Source: Streptomyces amritsarensis (GTDB taxonomy: Bacteria > Actinomycetota > Actinomycetes > Streptomycetales > Streptomycetaceae). Taken from it: 64,000 nucleotides of DNA. Position 1 is the first letter of the stretch. Each line of letters begins with the position of its first letter. Made by a program: the position numbers and the translations under genes. Location: positions 62,001 to 126,000 of the forward strand of contig NZ_MQUR01000005.1 of assembly GCF_001953875.1 (NCBI RefSeq). The letters run 5' to 3'. Below are positions 1 to 7,521 of the stretch, one piece after another. The notes under the pieces are model-generated. The model worked only from the letters and a program-made list of their open reading frames with translations, was not told the DNA's origin and ran no database searches.

Positions 1-800
1 CGCCACAGCGCGGCCAGCCGGCCGGCCGCCGCCAGGAAACGGCCGGGGGAGCGCAGGGTCAGCCCGCGTTCGCTGCCGGTGGTCGACATCGCGATCCGCC
101 AGCCCTGCCCGGGCTCCCCGATCACGTCCTCGTCCGGTACGAAGACCTCGTCGAGGAAGAGCTCCGCGAACGCCGGCTTGCCGTCGAGGCGGCCGATGGG
201 CCGCACCGTGACCCCGGCCGCCCGCAGGTCGAACATCAGGTACGTCAGCCCCTGGTGCGGTTTCGGGGCGTCCGGGTCGGTGCGGAAGATCCCGAAGGCC
301 CGGTCGGCGAACGCCGCCCGCGAGGACCAGGTCTTCTGCCCGGACAGCAGCCAGCCGCCCTCCGTGCGGACCGCGCGCGACGTCAGCGAGGCCAGGTCCG
401 AGCCCGACTCCGGCTCCGACCAGGCCTGAGCCCAGACCACCTCGCCGCTCGCCATCGGCGGCAGCACGCGCGCCCGCTGCTCGGCCGTCGCATGGTCGAA
501 GAGCGTCGGCGCGAGGAGGCTGATGCCGTTCTGCGAGACCCGGCCGGGTGCGCCCGCCGCCCAGTACTCCTCCTCGAAGACCAGCCACTTCACGAGGTCG
601 ACGCCGCGGCCGCCGTACTCCTCGGGCCAGGACACCGCCGACCAGCGGTCCGCGTGCAGCACGGCCTCCCACTCCCGGTGCGCGGCGAAGCCCTCCCGCG
701 TCTCCAGCGAGGGCAGGGGGGAGGCGGGCACGTGGTCGGCCAGCCAGGCGCGCGCTTCGGCCCGGAAGGCCTCCACCTCCGCCGTCTGGGTCAGGTCCAT
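1..800 (-). CDS. acyl-CoA dehydrogenase, partial (FadE30-like)
   Basis: This is the N-terminal 266 residues of an FAD-dependent acyl-CoA dehydrogenase; the C-terminus lies left of the window. The reverse-strand translation begins MDLTQTAEVEAFRAEARAWL and contains the family signature WAQAWSEPESGSDLASL (the FAD/substrate loop) and the GWLLSGQKTWSS beta-domain segment. It starts divergently from ipdF, and the only gap between them carries a KstR2-type operator. In mycobacteria the ipdF neighbour is fadE30, which dehydrogenates a CoA thioester during steroid C/D-ring breakdown, so a FadE30-like role is inferred from context. Which FadE paralogue it is cannot be settled from the half protein. Confidence 0.85.
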   Translation of the reverse strand, partial: MDLTQTAEVEAFRAEARAWLADHVPASPLPSLETREGFAAHREWEAVLHADRWSAVSWPEEYGGRGVDLVKWLVFEEEYWAAGAPGRVSQNGISLLAPTLFDHATAEQRARVLPPMASGEVVWAQAWSEPESGSDLASLTSRAVRTEGGWLLSGQKTWSSRAAFADRAFGIFRTDPDAPKPHQGLTYLMFDLRAAGVTVRPIGRLDGKPAFAELFLDEVFVPDEDVIGEPGQGWRIAMSTTGSERGLTLRSPGRFLAAAGRLAALW

Positions 801-833
801 CGGATGCCCGCCTCCTCGAACGCCGCCACTTCC

Positions 834-853
834 CTAACAAGTGTTTGGTAGGT
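834..853. promoter_or_regulatory. KstR2-type operator 1
   Basis: The 14-mer AACAAGTGTTTGGT at 836-849 fits the mycobacterial KstR2 consensus AnCAAGnnCTTGnT with one mismatch. It lies between the divergent acyl-CoA dehydrogenase and ipdF starts, where a TetR repressor could control both. A near copy occurs at 10977. The consensus is recalled knowledge; the match is read directly. Confidence 0.75.
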
Positions 854-888
854 TAACGTACGGCCATGAGCAGCGTCGAGGAGTTCGC

Positions 889-1671
889 ATGAACGAGCCC
901 CGGTACACCGCCGGCCACCGCCTGCTGCACGACCGCACCGCCGTCATCACCGCCGCCGCCGGGGCCGGGATCGGCGGGGCCACCGCCCGCCGCTTCCTCG
1001 AGGAGGGCGCTCGCGTCGTCATCGGCGACGCACACGCCCGCCGGCTGAAAGAGACCGAGGACGCGCTCACCGCCGAGTTCGGAGCCGGCCGTGTCACCTC
1101 CCTGCCCTGCGACGTCACCGACGAGGAGCAGGTCCGCGCCCTGTTCTCGCTCGCCGAACAGGCCCACGGCCGCCTCGACATCGTCGTCAACAACGCCGGG
1201 CTCGGCGGCACCGCCGCCCTCGTCGACATGACCGACGAACAGTGGACCCGCGTCCTCGACGTCACCCTGAACGGCACCTTCCGCTGCACCCGCGCCGCCC
1301 TGCGCTCCTTCAAGGCCTCGGGCGCCGGCGGAGTCGTCGTCAACAACGCCTCCGTCGTCGGCTGGCGCGCCCAGGCCGGCCAGGCCCACTACGCCGCCGC
1401 CAAGGCCGCGGTCATGGCACTCACCCGCTGCGCGGCCCTGGAGGCCGCGGAGTTCGGCGTACGCGTCAACGCCGTCGCCCCCAGCCTGGCCATGCACCCG
1501 CACCTGGCGAAGGTCACCAGCGAGGAGCTCCTCGCCGAACTCACCGCCCGCGAGGCCTTCGGCCGGTACGCCGAGCCCTGGGAGATCGCCAACGTCATCG
1601 TCTTCCTGGCCAGCGGCTATTCGTCGTACATGACGGGCGAGACGGTGTCCGTCAGCAGCCAGCACCCGTAG
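889..1671 (+). CDS. ipdF: IpdF-like short-chain dehydrogenase
   Basis: A 260-residue classical SDR. The cofactor loop reads TAAAGAGIGGATA, followed by NNAG (NNAGLGG) and a catalytic Ser/Tyr-Lys set (NNASVVGW, then HYAAAKA). The protein aligns closely over its length with mycobacterial Rv3559c/IpdF as I remember it, including the unusual VITAAAG opening and the C-terminal SVSSQHP. IpdF oxidises the 5-hydroxyl of the methylhexahydroindane-propionyl-CoA intermediate in steroid C/D-ring degradation. The start at 889 is chosen because a GAGGAG ribosome site precedes it; an upstream in-frame GTG would overlap the operator. It is followed by kstR2 after 15 bases, so the two are probably co-transcribed. 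Confidence 0.85.
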   Translation: MNEPRYTAGHRLLHDRTAVITAAAGAGIGGATARRFLEEGARVVIGDAHARRLKETEDALTAEFGAGRVTSLPCDVTDEEQVRALFSLAEQAHGRLDIVVNNAGLGGTAALVDMTDEQWTRVLDVTLNGTFRCTRAALRSFKASGAGGVVVNNASVVGWRAQAGQAHYAAAKAAVMALTRCAALEAAEFGVRVNAVAPSLAMHPHLAKVTSEELLAELTAREAFGRYAEPWEIANVIVFLASGYSSYMTGETVSVSSQHP

Positions 1672-1686
1672 CCCGACAATGGACGC

Positions 1687-2400
1687 GTGCCCACGAACAA
1701 GCCGGAAGCCCAGCGCGAAGCCCAGCCCGAAGCCCAGCCCGAAGCCAAGCGCGGCGCCCAGCCGGCGGCCGCGCCGCGAGCCAAGCCGGCGGCCAGGAAG
1801 AAGCCGCAGGTGACGCCCTCGCCCGAGCGGCGCCGTGAACTCCTCGACACCGCCGCCGAGGTGTTCGCCGCCCAGGGCTACAACGCCACCACCGTCCGCA
1901 AGATCGCCGACGCGGCCGGGATGCTCGCCGGCAGCCTCTACTACCACTTCGACTCCAAGGAGTCGATGCTCGACGAGATCCTCTCCGCCTTCCTCACCGA
2001 GCTGTGGGACGGCTACGACGCCGTACTCGCCGCCGATCTCGGCCCCAGGGAGACCATCGAGGCCCTCGTCACCGAGTCCTTCCGCGAGATCGACCGGCAC
2101 CGCGCCGCCGTCGCGATCTACCAGAAGGAATCCCGCACCCTCTCCGCCCAGCCCCGCTTCCACTACCTGTCCGACTCGCAAGTGAAGTTCGAGAAGGCCT
2201 GGCTGGGCACGCTGGAACGGGGAGTCGCCGCCCAGGTCTTCCGGGCCGACCTCGACATCCGCCTCACCTACCGCTTCGTGCGCGACACGGTGTGGGTGGC
2301 GGCGTCCTGGTACCGGCCCGGCGGACAGCACAGCCCCGACGAGATCGCCCGCCAGTACCTGTCGATGGTCCTGGACGGGATCGCCCTGCGCCCCACCTGA
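1687..2400 (+). CDS. kstR2: KstR2-like TetR repressor
   Basis: A 237-residue TetR-family regulator. The helix-turn-helix spans about residues 45-90 (ATTVRKIADAAGMLAGSLYYHF). The ligand domain has the KstR2 signature FVRDTVWVAASWYRPGG near residue 200, and YQKESRTLSAQPRF resembles the same region of mycobacterial KstR2. KstR2 represses steroid C/D-ring genes and is released by HIP-CoA. The GTG start gives an odd basic 40-residue repeat-rich N-terminal tail (EAQPEAQPEAKR), so a later start is possible. It lies in an operon with ipdF and fadA6, and two matching operators are in the window, which implies autoregulation. Confidence 0.85.
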   Translation: MPTNKPEAQREAQPEAQPEAKRGAQPAAAPRAKPAARKKPQVTPSPERRRELLDTAAEVFAAQGYNATTVRKIADAAGMLAGSLYYHFDSKESMLDEILSAFLTELWDGYDAVLAADLGPRETIEALVTESFREIDRHRAAVAIYQKESRTLSAQPRFHYLSDSQVKFEKAWLGTLERGVAAQVFRADLDIRLTYRFVRDTVWVAASWYRPGGQHSPDEIARQYLSMVLDGIALRPT

Positions 2401-2435
2401 CCGACCCGACCGACCCGACCGTCCGAGGAGTCCCG

Positions 2436-3593
2436 ATGCCCGAGGCCTACATAGTCGACGCCGTACGCACCCCCGTCGGGCGGCGCGGCGGCGGACTGTC
2501 CGCCGTCCACCCGGCCGACCTCGGCGCACACGTCCTCAAGGCACTGGTCGAACGCACCGGGGTGGACCCCGCCGCCGTGGAGGACGTGGTCTTCGGCTGC
2601 CTCGACACCGTCGGCCCGCAGGCCGGGGACATCGCACGCACCGCATGGCTCGCCGCCGGCCTGCCCGAGGAGGTCCCCGGCGTCACCGTCGACCGCCAGT
2701 GCGGCTCCTCCCAGCAGGCGGTGCACTTCGCAGCACAGGGCGTGCTCTCCGGCACCCAGGACCTCGTGGTCGCCGGCGGCACCCAGAACATGTCCATGAT
2801 CCCCATCGCCTTCGCCTCACGGCAGGCGGCCGAACCCCTCGGCCTCACCGAGGGCCCCTACGCGGGCTCCGCCGGCTGGCGCGCCCGGTACGGCGACGCC
2901 CCCGTCAACCAGTTCCACGGCGCCCAGCTGATCGCGCAGCAGTGGGGGATCTCGCGCCGCGACATGGAGGAGTTCGCGCTCACCTCCCACCGGCGGGCCG
3001 TGCGCGCCGCCGACGAGGGCCGCTTCGACCGCGAGATCACGCCCTACGGGGACGTGGTCGCCGACGAGGGACCGCGCCGGGACACCACCTTGGAGAAGAT
3101 GGCGGCCCTCAAGCCCGTCGTCGAGGGCGGCACCATCACCGCCGCGGTCTCCTCCCAGGTCTCCGACGGCGCGGCGGCCATGCTGCTCGCCTCCGAGCGT
3201 GCGGTCCGCGTACACGGCCTGCGGCCGCGGGCCCGCGTCCACCACCTCTCCGTGCGCGGCGAGGACCCCATCCGCATGCTGTCCGCGCCCATCCCGGCGA
3301 CGGCGTACGCGCTGAAGAAGACCGGCATGTCGCCGGCCGACATCGACCTGGTGGAGATCAACGAGGCCTTCGCCCCCGTGGTGCTGGCCTGGCTGAAGGA
3401 GACCGGCGCCGACCCGGACCGCGTCAACGTCAACGGCGGCGCCATCGCCCTGGGCCACCCGCTGGGCGCGACCGGGGTCAGGCTGATGACCACCCTCCTG
3501 CACGAGCTGGAGCGCACCGGCGGCCGCTTCGGCCTCCAGACCATGTGCGAGGGCGGCGGCCAGGCCAACGTGACGATCATCGAACGCCTGTAG
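2436..3593 (+). CDS. fadA6: acetyl-CoA acyltransferase (thiolase) FadA6-like
   Basis: A 385-residue thiolase. The acylated nucleophile is Cys89 in VDRQCGSSQQA; the second catalytic set is His341 in ALGHPLGATG and Cys371 in TMCEGGGQAN. It is full length for the family. The ATG at 2436 follows GAGGAG and lies 35 bases after kstR2. The neighbours ipdF and kstR2 make FadA6, the thiolase of the last steroid-ring steps, the best assignment over a general beta-oxidation thiolase. It would release acetyl-CoA from a late ring-opened keto-acyl-CoA. The specific substrate is inferred from synteny. Confidence 0.82.
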   Translation: MPEAYIVDAVRTPVGRRGGGLSAVHPADLGAHVLKALVERTGVDPAAVEDVVFGCLDTVGPQAGDIARTAWLAAGLPEEVPGVTVDRQCGSSQQAVHFAAQGVLSGTQDLVVAGGTQNMSMIPIAFASRQAAEPLGLTEGPYAGSAGWRARYGDAPVNQFHGAQLIAQQWGISRRDMEEFALTSHRRAVRAADEGRFDREITPYGDVVADEGPRRDTTLEKMAALKPVVEGGTITAAVSSQVSDGAAAMLLASERAVRVHGLRPRARVHHLSVRGEDPIRMLSAPIPATAYALKKTGMSPADIDLVEINEAFAPVVLAWLKETGADPDRVNVNGGAIALGHPLGATGVRLMTTLLHELERTGGRFGLQTMCEGGGQANVTIIERL

Positions 3594-3622
3594 CCGCCGG
3601 CCGGCCGCCCCCGCGGCGGAAG

Positions 3623-4264
3623 TCAGGAGGCGGGCAGCAGGGCGAAGCCGAGGAGGACCGCGGCGTCGACGCGCACCGAGCCAGGCGACAGCGTGCCGTC
3701 GTGCTCGTGGTCCGCGCGCCCGGCGCTGCGGCCGTGGCCGCCGACCGACTCCGGGTTCACGTCCTCGATGTGGATCACTGTCCCCAGATCGATCCCGCAG
3801 GCCTCCGCGTACACCTCGGCCTTGCGGCGGGCGGCCTCGACCGCACGGGCCCGCGCCTCGTCGCGCATCGCGGGCTTGTCGCGGACCTCGAAGCGGACGT
3901 CGTCGACACGGTTCGCACCGGCCGTGACGGCGTCCTCGATCAGCAGCTCGAGCCGGTCCAGCGCCTCCGTCCGCACCGTGTACTTCGCCTCGCAGGTGTA
4001 GCCGAGGAAGGTCCGCTCCGCGCCGTACCCGCTGTACTGCGAGGTCAGCCGGAGCCGGGAGCCGGATACGTCCGCGTCCGGTATCCCGTGCTCCCGCAGG
4101 GTCTCCCGCAGCCGCGCCACCGCCGCCCCCGCCTCGGCGAAGGCCACCTTCGGCGTCGGGGCGAGGAGGTCGACCGCGAGGTCCACGAAGGCGAGACTGG
4201 GTTCGGCGGACACGCTGCCCGCGCCGAGCACACTGAGCCCCCAGGGCTCTCTGATCGCTGCCAT
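3623..4264 (-). CDS. SIMPL-domain (DUF541) protein
   Basis: A 213-residue protein of the SIMPL/DUF541 family. It begins IREPWGLSVLGAGSVSAEPS and has the typical TSQYSGYGAERTFLGYTCEAKYTVRT core and a C-terminal VEAARRKAEVYAEACGIDLG segment. No signal peptide is visible at the chosen start, unlike many family members. The start at 4264 is taken because upstream in-frame sequence loses family character. The gene is convergent with fadA6 and divergent from the cold-shock gene. Function in Streptomyces is unknown. It opens a block of genes unrelated to steroid degradation that splits the pathway genes. Confidence 0.8.
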   Translation of the reverse strand: MAAIREPWGLSVLGAGSVSAEPSLAFVDLAVDLLAPTPKVAFAEAGAAVARLRETLREHGIPDADVSGSRLRLTSQYSGYGAERTFLGYTCEAKYTVRTEALDRLELLIEDAVTAGANRVDDVRFEVRDKPAMRDEARARAVEAARRKAEVYAEACGIDLGTVIHIEDVNPESVGGHGRSAGRADHEHDGTLSPGSVRVDAAVLLGFALLPAS

Positions 4265-4410
4265 CCCATGATCAAACCAGGCGGCGGAGCCCGCCACCAG
4301 GGGCTTTCGGTACCACCGGGGGCGGAGGTCACACCCACCCGTCCGCACCTCGGGACCGAGGTGTGCTAGCTTAGGGAGCGTTGCAGTTGTGGTACCCATG
4401 AACTTTATGT

Positions 4411-4453
4411 GCGCCTGACGGGAATGTTCCTCAGGCGCTTTTATTGTTTTTTT
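4411..4453 (+). terminator. attenuator-like hairpin in the cspA leader
   Basis: The arms GCGCCTGA (4411-4418) and TCAGGCGC (4431-4438) are exact complements and are followed by a T-rich run (TTTTATTGTTTTTTT). This is a textbook intrinsic terminator, yet it sits 50 bases upstream of the cspA start and after any promoter near 4370. It is therefore a candidate attenuator of cold-shock gene expression. Confidence 0.7.
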
Positions 4454-4502
4454 GCCGGAATCTCCGGATGGGGCCCTTTGCCGCCTATTCAGGAGATTTA
4501 AA

Positions 4503-4706
4503 ATGGCACTTGGCACCGTGAAGTGGTTCAACTCGGAAAAGGGCTTCGGCTTCATCGAGCAGGACGGTGGCGGTCCGGACGTCTTCGCCCACTACTCGAA
4601 CATCGCCACCCAGGGCTTCCGTGAGCTCACCGAGGGCCAGCGCGTGTCCTTCGACGTGACGCAGGGCCAGAAGGGCCCCCAGGCGGAGAACATCCTCCCC
4701 GCCTAA
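4503..4706 (+). CDS. cspA: cold-shock protein, CspA family
   Basis: A 67-residue cold-shock-domain protein with both RNA-binding motifs intact (KGFGFIEQ for RNP1 and VFAHYSNI for RNP2). It binds single-stranded nucleic acid and melts RNA structure. The ATG follows AGGAGATTTAAA. The leader from about 4370 to 4502 is AT-rich for this genome and contains an intrinsic-terminator-like hairpin, suggesting control by premature termination. The next gene is a DEAD-box helicase, another RNA-remodelling protein, separated by a strong hairpin that may set their ratio. Confidence 0.93.
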   Translation: MALGTVKWFNSEKGFGFIEQDGGGPDVFAHYSNIATQGFRELTEGQRVSFDVTQGQKGPQAENILPA

Positions 4707-4718
4707 TTCCTTCAGCAT

Positions 4719-4752
4719 GCCGGGGTCCGCACCGAGAGGTGCGGGCCCCGGC
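4719..4752 (+). terminator. hairpin between cspA and the helicase gene
   Basis: A 15-bp stem with one G-U pair (GCCGGGGTCCGCACC / GGTGCGGGCCCCGGC) and a GAGA tetraloop, starting 13 bases after the cspA stop. The loose T tract (TTGTCTGCTGTCTCGACTTTTG) suggests partial termination or mRNA stabilisation with read-through into the helicase gene. Confidence 0.65.
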
Positions 4753-4807
4753 TTGTCTGCTGTCTCGACTTTTGTTTTACCTGCCGGTTTCAGGAGGGCT
4801 TTCTCGC

Positions 4808-6499
4808 ATGACCAGCTCCAGCTCCGCACGACCCAGCCGCCGCCCCAACCGGGGACGAGGAGCGGCCCAGGGACGTCCGAAGGCTGGCGCGGGACGGCAG
4901 AAGTCCGCCCCGCCCGCACCCCGGCCCCAGGAATTCACCATGCCCGAGCCGGCCGTCCCGGCGCTGCCGCCGGTCGCCGCGTTCGAGGACATGGACATGC
5001 CCGAGGCGCTGCTGAAGACCCTCGCGGCCCAGGGCGTCACCGAGCCGTTCCCCATCCAGGCCGCGACCCTGCCGAACTCCCTCGCCGGCCGCGACCTGCT
5101 CGGCCGCGGCCGCACCGGCTCCGGCAAGACCCTCGCCTTCGGCCTGGCGCTGCTGGCCCGTACCGCCGGCCGCCGCGCGGAGCCGAAGGCGCCGCTCGCG
5201 ATGGTCCTCGTACCGACCCGCGAGCTCGCGCAGCAGGTCACCGACTCCCTCGCCCCGTACGCCACGGCCGTCAACCTGCGCATCGCCACCGTCGTCGGCG
5301 GCATGTCGATCAACCGGCAGTCGGGCGCCCTGCGCCGCGGCGCCGAGGTGCTCGTCGCCACCCCCGGCCGCCTGAAGGACCTCATCGACCGCGGTGACGC
5401 GGACCTCTCGCAGGTGTCGATCACCGTCCTCGACGAGGCCGACCAGATGACCGACATGGGCTTCATGCCGCAGGTCACCGCGCTGCTCAAGCAGGTCCGG
5501 CCGGAGGGCCAGACCATGCTCTTCTCGGCGACCCTCGACAAGAACATCGACAAGCTCGTCAAGATGTTCCTCAGCGACCCGGTCGGCCACTCCGTCGACC
5601 CGTCGGCCGGCGCGGTCACCACCATGGAGCACCACGTCCTGTACGTCATGGACGAGACCGACAAGAAGGCCGTGGCGACGCGCATAGCCGCCCGCGACGG
5701 CCGGGTGATCATGTTCGTGGACACCAAGCGCGGCGTGGACCGCATGGTCAAGAAGCTCCTGGCGGACGGCGTGCGCGCCTCCGGCCTGCACGGCGGCCGC
5801 TCGCAGCCGCAGCGCAACCGCACCCTGGACTGGTTCAAGACGGGCGAGGTCACCGCGCTGATCGCCACCAACGTGGCGGCCCGCGGCATCCACATCGACG
5901 ACCTCGACCTCGTCGTCAACGTGGACCCGCCCACCGACCACAAGGACTACCTGCACCGCGGCGGCCGCACCGCGCGCGCCGGCGAGTCCGGCAGCGTGGT
6001 CACCCTCGTGCTGCCCGACCAGAAGCGGGACATGACCCGGCTGATGTCGGACGCCGGGATCTCCCCGCGCACCGCGCAGATCAAGTCCTCCGACGAGGAA
6101 CTGGCCCGGCTGACCGGCGCCAAGGAGCCCTCGGGCATCCCGGTGGTGCTGGAGGTGCCGCAGCAGCCCGCACCGAAGGCACGCAACGGCTCCGGCTCCG
6201 GTTCGGGCTCCGGCTCGCGCCGCCGCTCCGGCGGTCCGCGCACCGGTGCCGCCACCGGCGGCGCCCCGGCGGCCGGCGGCCGCGGCCGCCGCTCCGGCGG
6301 CGGCTCCGGCCAGGCCCCCGCGGCCTCCGCCCCGGGCCAGGCCCGTCGCGGCGGCCAGGGCGCCGGTCAGGCCGGCGCGGCCGGCGGCTCCGGCGAGCGC
6401 GGCCGACGCGGCGCGGGCGGCTCCGGCGGCGGCGCCGCCGCGGCCTCCGCGCGCAGCCGGGTCGGCACCGGCAGCCAGGGCCGCCGCCGCACCGGCTGA
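4808..6499 (+). CDS. DEAD-box ATP-dependent RNA helicase
   Basis: A 563-residue DEAD-box helicase. Read in order: Q motif (PFPIQAATLP), motif I (RTGSGKT), Ia (PTRELAQQ), II (DEAD, in VLDEADQMTDMGF), III (SATL), IV-V (LIATNVAARGIHIDDLDLVV) and VI (HRGGRTARAG). After the RecA core a tail of about 150 residues is rich in Gly, Ser, Arg and Ala (RRSGG and GRRG repeats), typical of actinobacterial RNA-binding extensions. The ATG at 4808 follows TCAGGAGGG; the longer upstream reading frame has no ribosome site. Its place behind cspA suggests a cold-stress RNA-unwinding role. Confidence 0.93.
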   Translation: MTSSSSARPSRRPNRGRGAAQGRPKAGAGRQKSAPPAPRPQEFTMPEPAVPALPPVAAFEDMDMPEALLKTLAAQGVTEPFPIQAATLPNSLAGRDLLGRGRTGSGKTLAFGLALLARTAGRRAEPKAPLAMVLVPTRELAQQVTDSLAPYATAVNLRIATVVGGMSINRQSGALRRGAEVLVATPGRLKDLIDRGDADLSQVSITVLDEADQMTDMGFMPQVTALLKQVRPEGQTMLFSATLDKNIDKLVKMFLSDPVGHSVDPSAGAVTTMEHHVLYVMDETDKKAVATRIAARDGRVIMFVDTKRGVDRMVKKLLADGVRASGLHGGRSQPQRNRTLDWFKTGEVTALIATNVAARGIHIDDLDLVVNVDPPTDHKDYLHRGGRTARAGESGSVVTLVLPDQKRDMTRLMSDAGISPRTAQIKSSDEELARLTGAKEPSGIPVVLEVPQQPAPKARNGSGSGSGSGSRRRSGGPRTGAATGGAPAAGGRGRRSGGGSGQAPAASAPGQARRGGQGAGQAGAAGGSGERGRRGAGGSGGGAAAASARSRVGTGSQGRRRTG

Positions 6500-6518
6500 C
6501 CTGGACCCCGTGTCGTAG

Positions 6519-6553
6519 GCCGACGGGCAGTGCCTCGCGCACTGCCCGTCGGC
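6519..6553. terminator. bidirectional terminator
   Basis: A perfect 15-bp stem (GCCGACGGGCAGTGC and its complement) with a 5-base loop lies between the convergent helicase and phosphatase genes. It can serve both directions. Confidence 0.8.
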
Positions 6554-6560
6554 GTATCCG

Positions 6561-7490
6561 CTACCGGACCAGCCTGGTCTGGAGCTTCGCCAGCGTCCGC
6601 AGGTCCAGGCCGAGGCCCTGCGTCAGGTAGCCGTAGAGGCCGCCGTAGTCCGCCTCCATCTGCGCCGTCGCCGAGTCCAGGTAGTCCTGGCGGACCTCCT
6701 GGAGCGGGATCAGCAGGTCCGGGTTCTGCATCAGGCCCGACTGCTTCAGGCCCGCCCGCACCTTCGCGTCGTAGGCGGCGCGGAAGGTGTTCGACGCCAG
6801 GTAGTCGCGCCCGGCGGTTTCCTCGGGCACGGCGAGGGCCCGCAGCAGCACGTAACTCATCCAGCCGGTCCGGTCCTTGCCGGACGTGCAGTGGTACAGG
6901 ACCGGGCCCTGCCGGCCGTCCGCGAGCTCCCGCAGGGTCGCCGCGAACTGCGCCCGGTTCTCGGGGCTGGTCACGAAGGTGCGGTAGATGTCGCGCATGT
7001 AGGCCTCGGCGCGGCCGCCGCCCAGCATCTGCTCCTGGGTGACGGGGTCGCCGCTGCCGATGGCCCCAACGAGCGTGCCGTAGAGGCCGAGATCGCTGAC
7101 CGGGCGGGCGGTGGCGGAGAGGCCGGCCGGCAGCCTGTCGGCGCCGTCGTACCGGACCTCCATCGGGATGCGGAAGTCGACGACCTTCGTGAGGCCGAGA
7201 CCGGAGACGGTGGTGACGTCCGCGTCGGTCAGCTTGCTCAGTGCGTCGGAGCGGTAGACGAGGCCCTGGCGGACCTGCCCGCCGGTCCAGGTGCGGTAGC
7301 CGCCGAGGTCGCGGACGTTGACGGCGCCCTGGAGGACGATCTGGCGAATCGTTTCGTCCTGCTGCTGGTGGTACCGGGCACCGGTCCCGGCTGCGGGCGC
7401 CGCCGCCGCGTACGCGGCGCTCGGCAGGGCGGCGAGGGCGAAGGCGGCGACGGCCGCTGCGACCCCTCTGCGGATGCTGACACGGCTCAT
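6561..7490 (-). CDS. secreted tyrosine phosphatase (DSP/PTP-like)
   Basis: A 309-residue protein with a signal peptide (basic RR near residue 7, hydrophobic AAAVAAFALAALPSAAYA, cleavage near residue 28). The P-loop phosphatase signature CX5R is present as HCTSGKDRTGW around residue 205, and the N-terminal NVRDLGGYRT motif is that of the LipA/MptpB-like tyrosine or lipid phosphatases. Such enzymes dephosphorylate phosphotyrosine or phosphoinositides; here the protein would act outside the membrane. The ATG at 7490 is chosen because the signal sequence begins there; the longer upstream frame enters the ipdC region. It has no evident link to the steroid genes on either side. Confidence 0.85.
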   Translation of the reverse strand: MSRVSIRRGVAAAVAAFALAALPSAAYAAAAPAAGTGARYHQQQDETIRQIVLQGAVNVRDLGGYRTWTGGQVRQGLVYRSDALSKLTDADVTTVSGLGLTKVVDFRIPMEVRYDGADRLPAGLSATARPVSDLGLYGTLVGAIGSGDPVTQEQMLGGGRAEAYMRDIYRTFVTSPENRAQFAATLRELADGRQGPVLYHCTSGKDRTGWMSYVLLRALAVPEETAGRDYLASNTFRAAYDAKVRAGLKQSGLMQNPDLLIPLQEVRQDYLDSATAQMEADYGGLYGYLTQGLGLDLRTLAKLQTRLVR

Positions 7491-7521
7491 GGGAGCGACT
7501 CCTGTGAGGGAGAACGGGGGA

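Noticed and set aside
853..2529. Long reverse-strand open frame opposite ipdF and kstR2
   Set aside because: Its translation is low-complexity Gly/Arg/Val, it lacks domains, and the forward genes have clear motifs; it is a GC-bias shadow.
4265..4502. Metabolite riboswitch upstream of cspA
   Set aside because: Only a single terminator hairpin is visible, with no known aptamer core; attenuation by RNA-binding protein is simpler.
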